From contig NC_087110.1 in NCBI RefSeq assembly GCF_963855985.1, positions 4,765,001 to 4,829,000 of the forward strand: a stretch of DNA of 64,000 nt. Reading direction: 5' to 3'. The position numbers were made by a program, and so were the translations under genes. Below the pieces are notes generated by a model. It searched no databases and was not told where the DNA came from. It saw only the letters and a program-made list of their open reading frames with translations. This DNA is from Ostrinia nubilalis (Eukaryota; Arthropoda; Insecta; Lepidoptera; Crambidae). Below, piece after piece: positions 1-10,564 of this stretch (positions are counted from its first letter, which is position 1; the number at the start of each line of letters is the position of its first letter).

Positions 1-45
1 CCCTCATCAGATCGTCGGTCCACCTAGTGGAAGGCTTACCCACAC
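1..45 (-). repeat. RTE-type retrotransposon 3' fragment, cut by window edge
   Basis: The first bases match, on the minus strand, the GRPPTRWTDDL-encoding stretch that recurs in full at 24334-24690 and 59733-60047. Only a short piece is inside the window. Confidence 0.6.
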
Positions 46-648
46 GGCCGAACCAATGGATTGTCGTATACCTGCCATAAATAACTCACTTGTAATTTAA
101 AAGTGGTTAACTCTTCTAAAAGAACTGCTGAAACCGAAAAAGAACCGAAAAAACCGCAATGTGAATGAATCTTAAGGGCAACAGAACAGACAAGGATAGA
201 AGATACGCCAGTCAATCGTAATCGGAAAACCTACTTCGGAATGTTTTTCCGAATACTGATGCAACTTTTTGAGTGCTGTTTGCACGGTCAGATTGGAAAT
301 GATTTTAAATACACTCGCGAGCAAAAGTATGGAATCACTTACATGAAGTTGTTTCCACGCGATCTTGTGTACTAACGAATTTGTTAGTAACTAAAAAAGT
401 AGCATCATTTTAAAGACTAAACTTTTAACTTTAAATTGATACCAAACTCATTTAAATCACACCAGGATTTAAAAAGATATCCCGGCTGATGTGAAGAAGT
501 AAGAAAAAAGACATGTACCAACTGTTTGATACGTCGCGAGTTGCGGCCTATTTACCCCCTATAAAAGCACGTGTTTTCGGATTTTTGCGTTCACACGTTG
601 ATCCATACACATCTCCGCTTCTTTTGACACTTTACCTGGGATTATACA

Positions 649-1180
649 CTTACAGAAGCAGCACAAATCGTTGCACTGTTGCAAGAAGGGCTCAGCCAGC
701 GGGCTGTCGCACGTCAGCTCCACATAAGCCAGTCCTGGGTTTCGAAAGTTTTAAGACGCTTTTGGGAGACTGGTGGCTTTATCCCGAGACCAAGTTCTGA
801 ACAGCGCCGGTGCACATCGCAGAGGGATGACCGTTTTTTCATGTCAACCTCTCTATGAAATCGTCATTTGACTGGCATCGACGTCCAGCAAGAGCTCAGA
901 AATGTTCGTAGGATAGCTGTTAGCGAGTGGACAGTTCATCTAAGATATGAGCAATAAAATTTGACTCCAAAAAGGCCTGCCACAGGCTGGAAACTGACGG
1001 CAGGTCACCGACAAGCACGCTTTCAATTAGCTCGCACTCGGAAGGCGAGTAATGGAGGCGAGTTTTGTTTTCCGATGAATGCAGACTGTTTTTGCAGTGC
1101 AGCAGTCGAAGAGGTCGGGTCTATAGACGGCCTGGGGAGCGATTTGTGCAGTGCTGGTTCGCTAAAACATTGACTTAGGG
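649..1180 (+). pseudogene. Tc1-like transposase fragment, left arm and centre
   Basis: Frame 649 reads TEAAQIVALLQEGLSQRAV and continues through HISQSWVSKVLRRF, the paired-like helix-turn-helix DNA-binding region of Tc1 transposases. Stops occur near 856 and 956. After the second stop the reading resumes as TPKRPATGWKLTAGHRQAR. Past the arm boundary, in a shifted frame around 1060-1165, it reads VFSDECRLF and then GRVYRRPGERF. This is the second catalytic aspartate region (usually FSDES) of the DDE transposase. The last catalytic residue region is missing. It is a dead fragment and could not supply a transposase. Confidence 0.8.
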
Positions 1181-1237
1181 GGGTGGCTTGCTCGACTTCC
1201 CATCGAGATGTGTAGGAGCAAATTGAAAGCGTGCTTA

Positions 1238-1605
1238 TCGGTGACCTGCCGTCAGTTTCAAGCCTGTGGCAGGCCTTTTTTGAGTCAAATTCTATTGTTT
1301 ATATCTTAGACGAACTGTCCACTTGCTAACAGCTATCCTACGAACATTTCTGAGCTCTTGCTGGACGTCGATACCAGTCAAATGACGATTTCGTAGAGAA
1401 GTTGACATGAAAAAACGGTTTTCTCTCTGCGATGTGCCCCGGAAATGTTCAGAACTTGGTCTCGGGATAAAACCACCAGTCTCCCGAAAGCGTCTTAAAA
1501 CTTTCGAAACCCAGGACTGGCTTATGTGGAGCTGATGTGCGACAGCCCGCTGGCTGAGCCCTTCTTGCAATAGTGCAACGATTTGGGCTGCTTCTGAAGG
1601 TGTAG
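1238..1605 (-). pseudogene. Tc1-like transposase fragment, right arm
   Basis: The minus strand encodes SEAAQIVALLQEGLSQRAVA, then HISQSWVSKVLRRFRETGG and IDVQQELRNVRRIAVSKW, the same N-terminal helix-turn-helix and linker region as in the left arm. This copy has an intact frame from about 1570 to 1292, where a stop interrupts it; matching residues continue to about 1238. It differs from the left arm by point changes, so the two arms have been diverging since the palindrome formed. No catalytic domain is present. Confidence 0.8.
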
Positions 1606-1939
1606 AATCCCAGGTAAAGTGTCAAAAGAGGCGGAGATGTGTATGAATCAACGTGTGAAAGCAAAAATCTAAAAACGCGTGCTTTTATAGGGGGTAAATA
1701 GGCCGCACCTCGCGACGTATCAAACAGTTCATACGTGTCTTTTTCGTTACTTCTTCACATCAGCCGGGATATCTTTTTAAATCCTGGTGTGATTTAAATG
1801 AATTTGGTATCAATTTAAAGTTAAAAGTTTAATCTTTAAAATGGTGCAACTTTTTTTGTTACTAACAAATTGGTTAGTACACAAGATCGCGTGGAAACAA
1901 CTTCATGTAAGTGATTCCATACTTTTGCTCGCAAGTGTA

Positions 1940-3440
1940 GTTACAGAGAGACAAATTTTGCTTCTTGCTAGCGTATTTTAATATTACGTGATCACATCAT
2001 TTCATTCATAGGACGTCTATTGCTAAACATACATTAGGCATGATTTCCAGATTGGCTGGTAAGAAGTTGCCATCATTCAGCGTCCTCCTCCAACATTTAA
2101 TGGTCATCTGTCCACCTTGTAATTATGTAGACTATCTATCACAATAGGTACTTAATATAAAAGGTACAAAGATGATTGAGTTTCTTGCGCTGCTTCTTCT
2201 GAACACTGTCCCATTTAATGTCGCGAAGCAGTGGTAAAAGTAATACTGGGACGTATTAAAGCGCCTTTTAAGAGCCTATTTGGTTTAAAGAACATTTATT
2301 TCTCATTAAAAACATTACAGTCACTTACATGAGAAATTAACAAATTTTATGTAGGTAGATAATTTACAAGTTGTCCAATAGCCAGAACAAGCAGATGTAC
2401 TTCTGCGGGAACCGTCCTAACAAACCTGTACTTACGTGAACTTTGTTGTACAGTCGCGGAATGAAAATGTTCGTCACCTTAGTGTCGGTTTTCGCTTGCA
2501 CTAGGTACTGTAAGAGTCAAACCTGCCAACATAACCGTGCAAGAAACAGTGCTGCTAGCATTTAAAAAAATATGACGTTTGCTAACGAATAAGGTTTTGC
2601 TTGTTTATTTTTCTATCCCATCAGTGCAATGTTACAAAATGTAGTTTTTTTTATTTAATAGATAATGGCAGGTTGAACCAACAAAAAGTTTTAGTTTATC
2701 AATCATAATAATCTTCTTGACAAGTTAAATCTTCGAACAACTTTGATCTGAATAATTTTGAACCTTACTGACGAACAGTTAAAGATTATTTTCTCTAACT
2801 CGAGATTATTCTGTAACATAGTTTCAAAAGGTAATATGTGCTCGCGATTCGTTGAAGGAATCAATTTGAAAACTGACGAACCTTTTCATTCCGTGACTGT
2901 ACATACGTTTACACTCAGTTTTCTAGGTTGACATTACTGTGAATAAAACTAAGTTGTACATTACTGTACATACATACAATGCGCGCGGCTGCCAGGCGGC
3001 GACTGGCGCTCTGACTGCGCAGGAGCCGACGTCGACCGGCTAGGCTAGCGTGATTTGGAAGGCCATTCCCGCAAAAGGACGTACATGAATTTTTTTAAAC
3101 ATAATTTATGTTAGTTTGTTTTACTTTTTAAAGAGCTTAATTTTTAAATATTTAAATCGATGTTTTATTAAGACACTAAAGGGGGTAAAGTATGATATTT
3201 GTAGACATTTATCTATAAACTTATCTTTTCTTCTTCGCTAATATTATTTCTGTTGTCTTTGGTAACAAAATTAGCTTCTTTCACAATGGCGTTAAAACAA
3301 TTACATTACTAAGACGAATCTTTCGGTAACATTATACGCACACACACTAGAACTGACCTTTTTACGTCATCCCTCACGCTGTCTGACCACACATCCATCA
3401 CTCTGACGTCACAGTAAAAAAAATAGTAGTGATATAGCTA
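1940..3440. other. Non-genic DNA with one LINE 3' end
   Basis: No gene is supported. About 2180-2310 resembles a LINE 3' end also seen near 6950, 17589, 48355 and 55005 (cttgcgctgcttcttctgaa, then a reference to a spliced-looking gcctatttgg end). About 2980-3070 is an isolated GC-rich patch (gcgcgcggctgccaggcgg) in otherwise AT-rich sequence, cause unknown. Confidence 0.4.
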
Positions 3441-3449
3441 AACGGGACT

Positions 3450-3655
3450 ATTCCCACCTCTCGTACCCACCACTGCAACTCCTGTGTAGCCAGGATCTAC
3501 TGCTTGACCGCCAATAAAAACCTAACCAGTGAAGGTCACGTTTGTCCCGGGGGAAAGTTAAAGTGTCATTGGACCCGCAACGAATTTGATCAAAAGAATA
3601 TAGGAGTTCAATGTTAAGGTTCGACTTCCCTTTAGTGCAAAGCGGATGAGAGGAT
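3450..3655 (+). repeat. Interspersed repeat, GGGACTATTCCCACC family
   Basis: The copy begins gggactattcccacctctcg and ends near tagtgcaaagcgg. The same roughly 200 bp sequence, whole or partial and in both orientations, recurs at 6205, 8595, 14125, 14281, 33640, 50545, 52862 and 55850. No coding capacity or terminal inverted repeat was seen. It may be a SINE body or a non-autonomous DNA element. Confidence 0.75.
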
Positions 3656-3658
3656 CTC

Positions 3659-3694
3659 AAGGTGGACCGAGGAATGACCTGCTTATAAGGTACA
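3659..3694. repeat. 36-bp direct repeat, left of SINE
   Basis: This stretch is repeated at 4140-4175 with two mismatches; gaatgacctgcttataaggt is identical in both. The two copies bracket the tRNA-derived element, as expected of a target-site duplication. The sequence itself looks like a piece of RTE tail (ggtggaccga, then a gacctg word), so the SINE may have landed in an older RTE remnant. Confidence 0.6.
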
Positions 3695-3697
3695 ACC

Positions 3698-4139
3698 GCC
3701 TCTGTGGTCTAGTGGTAAGACCACCTGCTTCAGACGCAGAGGTCCCGGGTTCGATACCCAGTGGGGGCCAATTTTTCTGTTCGGTTCGGTTGATGGCAGG
3801 CCTTGTTCTGTCCGCCTGGCTAGCTACCACCATCTTACCTAAGTCTGTCGCCATAGCAACAATGTTAACAGCATTGTTGTGTTCCGGCAGTTAGAGGTAA
3901 GATAGCCAGTTACTCCGTGGTTGAGGATTCCGGGTGAAGCTCGCTTCCACCTTCGGGCTGATCATCACTTACCATCCGGTGAGATACAGGCCAAAAGCTT
4001 CCTCGTTGTGGATAAAAAAAACAGGAGACAATGTTAGTGATATAACTAGAGAATAGCAAACTACAGTACCTAGCCAGGGCACAAAAGCTGATAAAGATTC
4101 TGAAGTAGAAGCCATGCGTAGCGTGAGTTGTCCACCCCC
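3698..4139 (+). repeat. tRNA-derived SINE, copy 1
   Basis: Positions 3698-3770 form a tRNA-like head: an A-box region (tggtctagtggtaagacc), a possible anticodon loop ttcagac and a B box (gggttcgatacccag). The acceptor stem has several wobble pairs and there is no long variable arm, although the apparent anticodon is CAG (Leu). The body after 3771 is shared with 58893-59190, and its end with 14764-14870. A functional tRNA gene is therefore unlikely; RNA polymerase III promoter boxes inside a SINE are the better reading. Confidence 0.7.
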
Positions 4140-4175
4140 AAGGTGGACCAATGAATGACCTGCTTATAAGGTACA
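4140..4175. repeat. 36-bp direct repeat, right of SINE
   Basis: Partner of 3659-3694, two mismatches. See that entry. Confidence 0.6.
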
Positions 4176-5112
4176 TTCTTATAATGTATCTTCTCATTTC
4201 CGCATTGGTCCTCAACGGAGGCATTAGTATGGAGTTAATTTACTGATTTATTTTACTGCGGTACGTGGGTCGAGTAAAATACAAGTACAACTAAACTATA
4301 TCTACCTACAACTAAATGTTCTAGACACATTTTGGGTCGCGTTTTGGTGATGCAAAAACTAGACCTTTACTTATTTTGTAAAACATTAATTGTTTCACAA
4401 ACTTGACTTGGGTCACGTAAATAAGAATATGTATATGCGAGTAAATTAGGAAAGTTTGAATTTTTTCTACGATAACTCTACCTATTTGAAATAATATTTT
4501 ACTATTTTAAAAAATTGTGTAAATAAGTAATAAGCAATCGTTTTACTCAACCCTTCAAAAAAAAGAATTGCAACATGAATTTGAGTTCCGATCGCGTCAA
4601 CAATATTCTCCAAAATAAAATACGGAACCCTAAAAATCAACTGCAATAAACATTTTGAAATTAGAATTCTCAACAATACAAAGATTGTTCTATTTTCAAA
4701 AATTAAATTATGAAATTCAAATGCCTCATTTTCAAGATTGTTCTAATTTCAAAAATTCAAAACTGCAAGGCGAAGTTGCTACTGCTCGACCAGCAACAAT
4801 AGAAGAAAGGCGCCAAATGAGCGGCGCGACTGAAGCAGCTCAAGCGGATTATGCAGCCGGTTCGACTCCTGTACGTGACGCCAGACGTCTTAATTCGGAC
4901 TGGACGACCACTATGACTAGTTGCTTGAAAATATTAGCAGTATTTTTAATTACCAAAGAAATTAATTACGGTGTGAATTTCAATTGTAATGTAAAGTTAA
5001 TAAATTTCAAAACCTAGGAGAGTCTTTATGGGCAACCAAAGAAGCCATTAAAACAATAAAATCTTTTGTAGGAATTATTTCCGATTTAAAATCTAATTCT
5101 ACTGGCCTATTA
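4176..5112. other. AT-rich DNA, no gene seen
   Basis: There is one open frame (4655-5017, 120 residues) but no recognisable domain; it starts in low-complexity sequence. Around 4680-4765 the word aagattgttcta followed by tttcaaaaatt occurs twice, about 55 bp apart, suggesting a local duplication. Confidence 0.3.
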
Positions 5113-5118
5113 CTTGTA

Positions 5119-5623
5119 CCACAGAATAATAATAAGTACTACGTACAGAAGTTTTACTTCGCGAAGGTATTTAAAAAAATGTATGCTTAATGTCATTAAC
5201 AATATGGTGTAATCCTGTCTCAAGAGTCAAGCACCATTTTGTTGACAAACGTCAGTGATCGGCACTGCGCCGAAGCTATAGGGCTGACTTCGGTAAAATG
5301 ATGTGACTGGAGGTGCCAAACTGCGGAAAATGGCGGAGGAAATACATGATTTAAAATGAATTATCATGAATAATATTAACTACCTTTCAGTGTCTTGAGG
5401 CAACTTAAAAAAGTACATTCTGTGTTTTTATTATTATTTAGGCAGTTAAATACTGCACAGTATTTAGTACACCATTTTCTTTATTTTGTTCCATCATACA
5501 CAAGAATACGCGTGCGTGAGTCAATGTTCACTCGTATGTGAGGCCTTGTGGAATAGTATCCTGTAGGTGGGCCATTGTGCGTGTTTTGTTTTCGATGTAA
5601 ACTCGCGGAGATGGACAGGCCTG
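5119..5623 (+). mobile_element. Interspersed element with ends CCACAG and CAGGCCTG, copy 1
   Basis: About 505 bp run from ccacagaataataataagta to ggacaggcctg. Six bases, CTTGTA, lie immediately on both sides (5113-5118 and 5624-5629), the mark of an insertion. A second copy lies in the opposite orientation at 37933-38449. No coding frame is evident, and the ends match each other only over a few bases. The superfamily is not identified. Confidence 0.65.
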
Positions 5624-5629
5624 CTTGTA

Positions 5630-6062
5630 CTACGAATTCGAGGTAGGCATTAATTGAAGTAATTAATTGTAATTGTAACTTTAGGTTTATTTATTGTATT
5701 ATAATCAGGTAATACTTATAAGACGTACTAAAAGTAAGAAACCTATTAAAAGTTTTTTAATGCCTTTAAATGTGATTTCAGCCACTTAAAAATAAATTAA
5801 AATAAGTGTCAAGGATTACAATCATTTTAAAGAAAGGAAAAACGTTCAGTTCTAAGTTCAAGCCTACTAAGCTAATTCTATATGTAAACAAGAATAAATT
5901 CGCCTATAAAGGAAGGGAAATGGACGGGTAAGTACATCTGGGGAAAGGGAAGTATGGCACCCCATGAAATAATAATGCGGATGGGCCCCATACAACCCAT
6001 GCGCTCGTAGTTTTATCTTGCCCGTTACGAGCTACGAGAATTCTCGTAGCATCTCGTAGTCG
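5630..6062. other. AT-rich DNA, no gene seen
   Basis: No coding frame or known repeat was recognised. There is a short imperfect inverted stretch around 6020-6062 (acgagctacgagaattctcg). Confidence 0.3.
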
Positions 6063-6063
6063 A

Positions 6064-6141
6064 GTATGTTTTCTCTCAATTTAATGACGTATTTTTTCTC
6101 TCAATTTAATGACGTATGTTTTCTCTCAATTTAATGACGTA
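6064..6141. repeat. Tandem repeat, three 25-bp units
   Basis: The unit ttctctcaatttaatgacgt plus five bases is present three times at a 25-bp period with almost no divergence. Confidence 0.9.
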
Positions 6142-6204
6142 CTGCAGTGACTGTTATTATTGTATTTTTAAATGTAATCATATCAAGTAATTTGTGCACT
6201 ACAC

Positions 6205-6330
6205 ATTACGGGACTATTCCCATCTTTCGTTCCCACCGCTGCAACTCTTGTGTAGCCAGGATCTACAGCTTGACAGCCAATAACACCCAACCAGTGAAGG
6301 TCAAGTTTGTTCCGGGGGAAAGAGACGTTG
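6205..6330 (+). repeat. GGGACTATTCCCACC-family repeat, truncated copy
   Basis: Starts gggactattcccatctttcg and runs to the gtttgttccgggggaaag word. It is broken there and followed by RTE tail sequence. Confidence 0.75.
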
Positions 6331-6387
6331 AAGAGCTGATGGACGTTGGCGCGTGTCTCGAGTGGCGATCATGGGCTGGAAGATGTA

Positions 6388-6505
6388 GGGTTGGCAGGCC
6401 CCCCTACTAGGTGGACCGACGATCTGGTAGAAGTGGTAGAAAGTAGATGCAGGACCGTTGTGGAAATTCTTAGTGAGGAATTTTTTCTCACAGTAGACGT
6501 CATTT
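6388..6505 (+). repeat. RTE retrotransposon tail fragment
   Basis: The plus strand carries the GRP-x-TRWTDDLV-like coding remnant (gtagggttggcaggcccccc, then aggtggaccgacgatctggt) and ends in decayed cagtagacgtcatttgacta. This is the same tail as at 24334-24690 in reverse. Confidence 0.65.
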
Positions 6506-6560
6506 GACTAAAACGAAAGAAGAATTCACTAAATTACTAACTTAAAAAAAACCGTATTTA

Positions 6561-6645
6561 GCAAACGTCAAGTCTGTCAAACTTCATACAAAACCGGTTA
6601 CAGTTATAGCCATGGTTAAAATAAGGTGGTGCAACTCAGCCTAAG
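6561..6645. mobile_element. MITE, GGCTGAGTTGCACCA family, truncated
   Basis: Only the right half is present, ending ggtggtgcaactcagcctaa. The family is best defined at 40236-40354 and 25624-25748. Confidence 0.65.
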
Positions 6646-6949
6646 GCTAATAAAAAGCCATTAACTACAATAACATTAACCAAGATAAAAACTTATTCAT
6701 AAATAAACACTAATGTTTGTGGTTTCCGCGGTCGCCACCTCATCGGAGAGTTTACCAACTCAGGAAAAGTGGGTTTCGTTTATTGATTTACAGAGGCGGG
6801 AGTGCCGTAAAGAGGTTTGCTGGATAGATTGGAGGCAAGTTTGCGAGGGCAAACTTTGAAAAAATGCGATTATGACGTATTTGGGTGTAGGCAGTAGGTG
6901 CACTTGAATTTAGGAGCTTTATTTATGCTTGAGACTGACAAAAGTTGTT

Positions 6950-7056
6950 GAGTTTCAGGCACTATGTCTTCGTAGCCGCATTATTATCCCGAAGCAATGG
7001 TAGTATTAAAAATATATTGGGACTTCAAAAGCCTCAGTAAGTAATGAAAATGATTA
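6950..7056 (+). repeat. LINE 3' UTR fragment
   Basis: The pattern gagtttcaggcac, cccgaagcaatggtagtatt, gggacttcaaaagcct matches the decayed copies near 2180, 48355 and 55005. In other Lepidoptera this layout is a non-LTR retrotransposon 3' end. The clade is not determined here. Confidence 0.5.
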
Positions 7057-7062
7057 AATCCT

Positions 7063-7257
7063 ATCCTACTAATATTATAAATGCGAAATTTGGATGTCTG
7101 GATGTTTGTTACTATTTCACGCAAAAACTACTGAACGGATTTTGATGAAACTTTACAGTATTATTATTTATAACCCAGATTAACATATAGGCTATAATTT
7201 ATGACGATCTGAGACAAACTAAATTTCAGGCGGGTGAAGCCGTAGGCAAAAGCTAGT
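7063..7257 (+). mobile_element. LEP1-like non-autonomous Helitron
   Basis: Starts tcctactaatattataaatg, contains the cgcaaaaactactgaacgga block and ends ggtgaagccgtaggcaaaag followed by ctagtt. It has no terminal inverted repeats or target duplication, and the CTAGT end fits Helitron-like LEP1 elements of Lepidoptera. Other copies lie at 55125, 59240 and (decayed) 41330. Confidence 0.75.
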
Positions 7258-7864
7258 TAATTACATTTTTATAGGTTGTAAAATTGGAAACAATTGGTGT
7301 AACGATGGATTTCTTGGAATTTAGGTAATCAATATCGACACAAAAATGGCAAACATTGTAAATACGTTTTATTTGTTGTGTTCCTTTAATATCCAAGTGT
7401 GCAAAGTTAAAAACCCTGTCCTGCCTAAGAAATCACGAAAATATTGTCACTTTTGCAGTTTTTTCTACCCAAGTGCCTTAAGCGATCGTTTTTCAGGAGT
7501 TGGTTCTATACTTCTGGTTGCTACACACAAGACTTTTTTTTTGTTAGAAGTTTAATAAGACTGAGCATACTGTATTAACTTCTGTTGTCTGACGAGAGTG
7601 AAACTATGTTACCAAAGATCGGCAAATAATGAGATTTTTGGAATTAGATATAGAGCGACACCACACATGACGCGACCAGTTTGAAACTTTCAGTTTCAGT
7701 TTCATTCATAAGAATCATCAGAAAGTTGCAGTTTCGTTGCAGTTGCGTTTCACCGTCTGTTCTGGGCATTAAATTTTTTATGTGTAGAAAAATATCAAAC
7801 ATTAGAAAATTTTCGTTGTTACATACTCATTACAATATTGATTCCCGTTTTAAAATGCGCATCG
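7258..7864. other. No gene seen
   Basis: Short open frames without recognisable domains. There is a run of tttcagtttc-type words at 7675-7750; a similar gtttgaaacg cluster is at 10325-10400. Neither could be assigned. Confidence 0.3.
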
Positions 7865-7995
7865 TTCGTTTCAGCCAAATGACGTCCACAGCTGAACAAC
7901 GAACGGTCCTGCGCTGCCCAAATCCAGTTACTTCCCGCAACCGTCACCAGATCGTCGGTCCATCTAAAGTGGGAAGGCCTAGGCTCCCACAACTG
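7865..7995 (-). repeat. RTE retrotransposon tail fragment
   Basis: Contains aaatgacgtccacagctgaa through gatcgtcggtccatctaaag. On the minus strand this is the extreme 3' coding end and terminus of the RTE family. Confidence 0.75.
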
Positions 7996-8594
7996 CGCTT
8001 ATGACAGATCAAATACATGTTACAATATCATACAAATTAGCGGCACGAGTTATAAAGTTGTTCATGCCTAAGTTATCTACTACATCGGCTTAACTATTCC
8101 AATTTACATGCCTTCTATTACCTATCAACTAATAATTACAATTATTAATAACACAAGGCATGCCTTTCAGCGAGTTCCTATTCAGACAGGTGTATTAGTT
8201 GAATACCTTGCATCTTGCGAACTAATATAAACCCGTATTGAAAGCTCAGTCCAGAACGTTCTGTGCTAAAGTAGGAGCCTATTGATCTACCCGCAAATAG
8301 ACAGGTACAAAGGAATTCGTCTGTATTGGAGGATTAGCAATTTGTGCTAGACTGTACCAACATACAGGGCGGTCTACAGACTGTAGTAAGTATGTAAAGA
8401 AATACTCGTATAGTTCTTGCAACTCACGAAGGCGAGTGAGCTTTACTTGTGTGTGTAAGTGCATGCATATAACGATAGTGTAATGTCTATCAAAACTTTT
8501 GAAAAACGAACAGTAGCGATTCACCACACATGTAAAGCTCACTCGTCTTCGTGAATTGCAACAACTTATGATGTTTTACAGACTTAGCAATGGA
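7996..8594. other. No gene seen
   Basis: AT-rich. Around 8410-8550 the phrase aactcacgaaggcgagtgag is followed about 110 bp later by its near reverse complement (agctcactcgtcttcgtgaa), forming an inverted repeat of about 20 bp. Confidence 0.35.
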
Positions 8595-8790
8595 GGGAAA
8601 TCGAACCTTAACTTCGATCTCCTCCTATGTTCTTCTGATTAATTTCGTTGCGGATCCAATGACAGTTTAACTTTCCCACGGGATAAACTTGACCTTCACT
8701 AGTTGGGTTTTTATTGACGGTCAAGCTGTAGATCCTGGCCACACAGGAGTTGCAGCGGTGGGAACGAGAGGTGGGAATAGTCCCGAGACT
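8595..8790 (-). repeat. GGGACTATTCCCACC-family repeat
   Basis: A near-complete copy in reverse. It ends ggtgggaatagtcccg at about 8785. Confidence 0.8.
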
Positions 8791-9130
8791 TAGCAACTGG
8801 TAAGTGTTGGTTAATTTGAAGTAACAGATAATTTAATTGGGACAATAACGTAAGATGTCGCAGTACAAGATTACAAAAGGTGTTATAGTTTTATTTCTGG
8901 GTAAGTACATTTCGTTCGCTTCAAGACATAAATTATTAATTAAAATTTTAAATAGTCGCTGACTTTTAATTCATGGAAGAAAATATAAAATAAACCCATA
9001 ATTTATTGAAATCCACACAGTTTTTTTAAATAATATTCACACTCTCTTCTCTTTAAACATTTGTCTATAAATTTTTTATATTTTATTTGTCTATAAATTC
9101 CATACAATACGAATAATAAAAACGATTATA

Positions 9131-9394
9131 CAGGGTGTTAGGTAAATGGGTATATGAGCCGACACTAGCCCATGTTAACATGGGCATATAAATGGTATGG
9201 TGAAGTCAGAAATTTGATATCATCATTTTAATTATTTTAATTTTCATACAAATCGGATTTTATAAAATTTATTTTGTATGAAAATTTAAAAAAATAAAAT
9301 GATGATATCAAATTTCTGACTTCACCATACCATTTATATGCCCATGTTAACATGGGCTAGTGTCGGCTCATATACCCATTTACCTAACACCCTG
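9131..9394. mobile_element. Near-perfect palindromic MITE
   Basis: The left half, from cagggtgttaggtaaatggg, is mirrored without a visible mismatch by the right half ending cctaacaccctg. The only unpaired part is a short AT-rich centre. The flanks are ATTATA on the left and TATAAT on the right, so a TA or TATA target duplication is likely. Single-stranded DNA or RNA from it would fold into one hairpin of about 130 bp per arm. Confidence 0.85.
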
Positions 9395-9399
9395 TATAA

Positions 9400-10056
9400 T
9401 TCACGAGCATATTGTGTCTAACGCCTACTCTCTCAAGAATAATCTAATCTAATTGATCTTTTTCACTGAAAATATCATCAAATCTAATCCCGTTTCTAAG
9501 AGTTATTTTTGTTTTTTACTCCTAAACCCAATAAAGTTGGATGCGCAGAAATGTTTTCTAATAATCTCGCGGGAAGTGGCGGAAGAGGATACAGCCTGAA
9601 CAGATCAGCCAGTCATTATTTTACCTAAGTAAAGTATAGGATACTAGCTCGCAACTTCATTCCAATGGCCCCTGAGGACACCACTTTGGTATGCCATGTA
9701 TGAACTCTCTGAAAGCATTTCTCGACGAAAAAAAAAAACAAAAAAAAAGGATAATCATGACTAGCATTTACATAATTATGTGAAGACTTTCACGTGGATT
9801 TCTAATGGAAAGTCTTGCTTCTCGCGATGCTTTTTAGAAAGCATCAATTAACTTTAAATAAAGTTGATTTTTACATTTTAAAGTAGAAAGTTAGTGGTGC
9901 TTCATGGGTGCTATATGAGTATTTTTTGTATTGTAATACAAACAAGACACAATGCAACGAAAGTATACAAACTATGTGTAATCCGGCTCGAAGGACCAAG
10001 TTATCTTGGACTATAGGTAACATAAAAAATAAATAAAAAATCTCTAATTATAATGA
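9400..10056. other. No gene seen
   Basis: AT-rich single-copy-looking DNA with an A-rich run at 9729-9748. No domain-bearing frame. Confidence 0.3.
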
Positions 10057-10208
10057 TACTAGCGGTCTGCCCCGGCTTCGCCCGTGATACATCATAGCAC
10101 TCAGAGATCGCGTACATAACCAACAGTGAAAGAAGTTTTGAAATTGGTTAGTTCCTGAGATTAGCGCGTTCAAACAAACTAACTCTTCAGCTTTATAATA
10201 ATAAAAAA
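10057..10208 (-). mobile_element. Helitron-like non-autonomous element
   Basis: On the plus strand it begins actagcggtctgccccggct and ends in tttataataataaaaaata. Reversed, this is the 3' end (cgaagccggggcagaccgct plus agt) and 5' start of a LEP1-like element; the inner part differs from the copy at 7063. Confidence 0.6.
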
Positions 10209-10564
10209 TACAGATTGCCAATACAAATGGGCTGTCTGCTTTCCCTACACTACGCCAGGAAGGCACAATTTTCCAGTCGGCGAGGCTTTTAAGCTGGAAG
10301 CAAATAAACTGTGCAGATGCAGCTCAGAACTTTGAAACGTTCACAATGTACGATTGCGTTTCAGAGCGTTTCATGAAGTGTTTGAAACGTATAACAATGT
10401 GTGCTAGTTTTATTATATGAGCACTATTTTATGGAGGCCCTCATATGCCAAAGCTGAGTGGAACTAAGAAGTATAAAATTCAAAGTATTTTCCAGCTATC
10501 TGGTCTAAATTAAAACCCGCGGCATAGTGAAACTTTTCGTTACGTATTTATGTGACGGTGGTTC

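Larger units (their letters stand above)
312..1937. mobile_element. Palindromic (snap-back) Tc1-like transposon
   Basis: The element is flanked by TA at 310-311 and 1938-1939, the target duplication of the Tc1/mariner superfamily. Both ends read CACTYGCGAGCAAAAG inward. The left arm (312 to about 1034) is repeated in reverse at about 1216-1937 with scattered mismatches, so the element is one inverted repeat of roughly 720 bp per arm around a 180 bp centre. Each arm carries the 5' part of a Tc1 transposase gene, and the centre continues the left-arm gene into the catalytic region. All frames are broken. Total length (1626 bp) is close to a normal full-length Tc1 element, but the 3' half of the gene has been replaced by an inverted copy of the 5' half. 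Confidence 0.85.

Noticed and set aside
3698..3770. A functional tRNA-Leu (CAG) gene
   Set aside because: No long variable arm, weak acceptor stem, and the following body is shared with other SINE copies.
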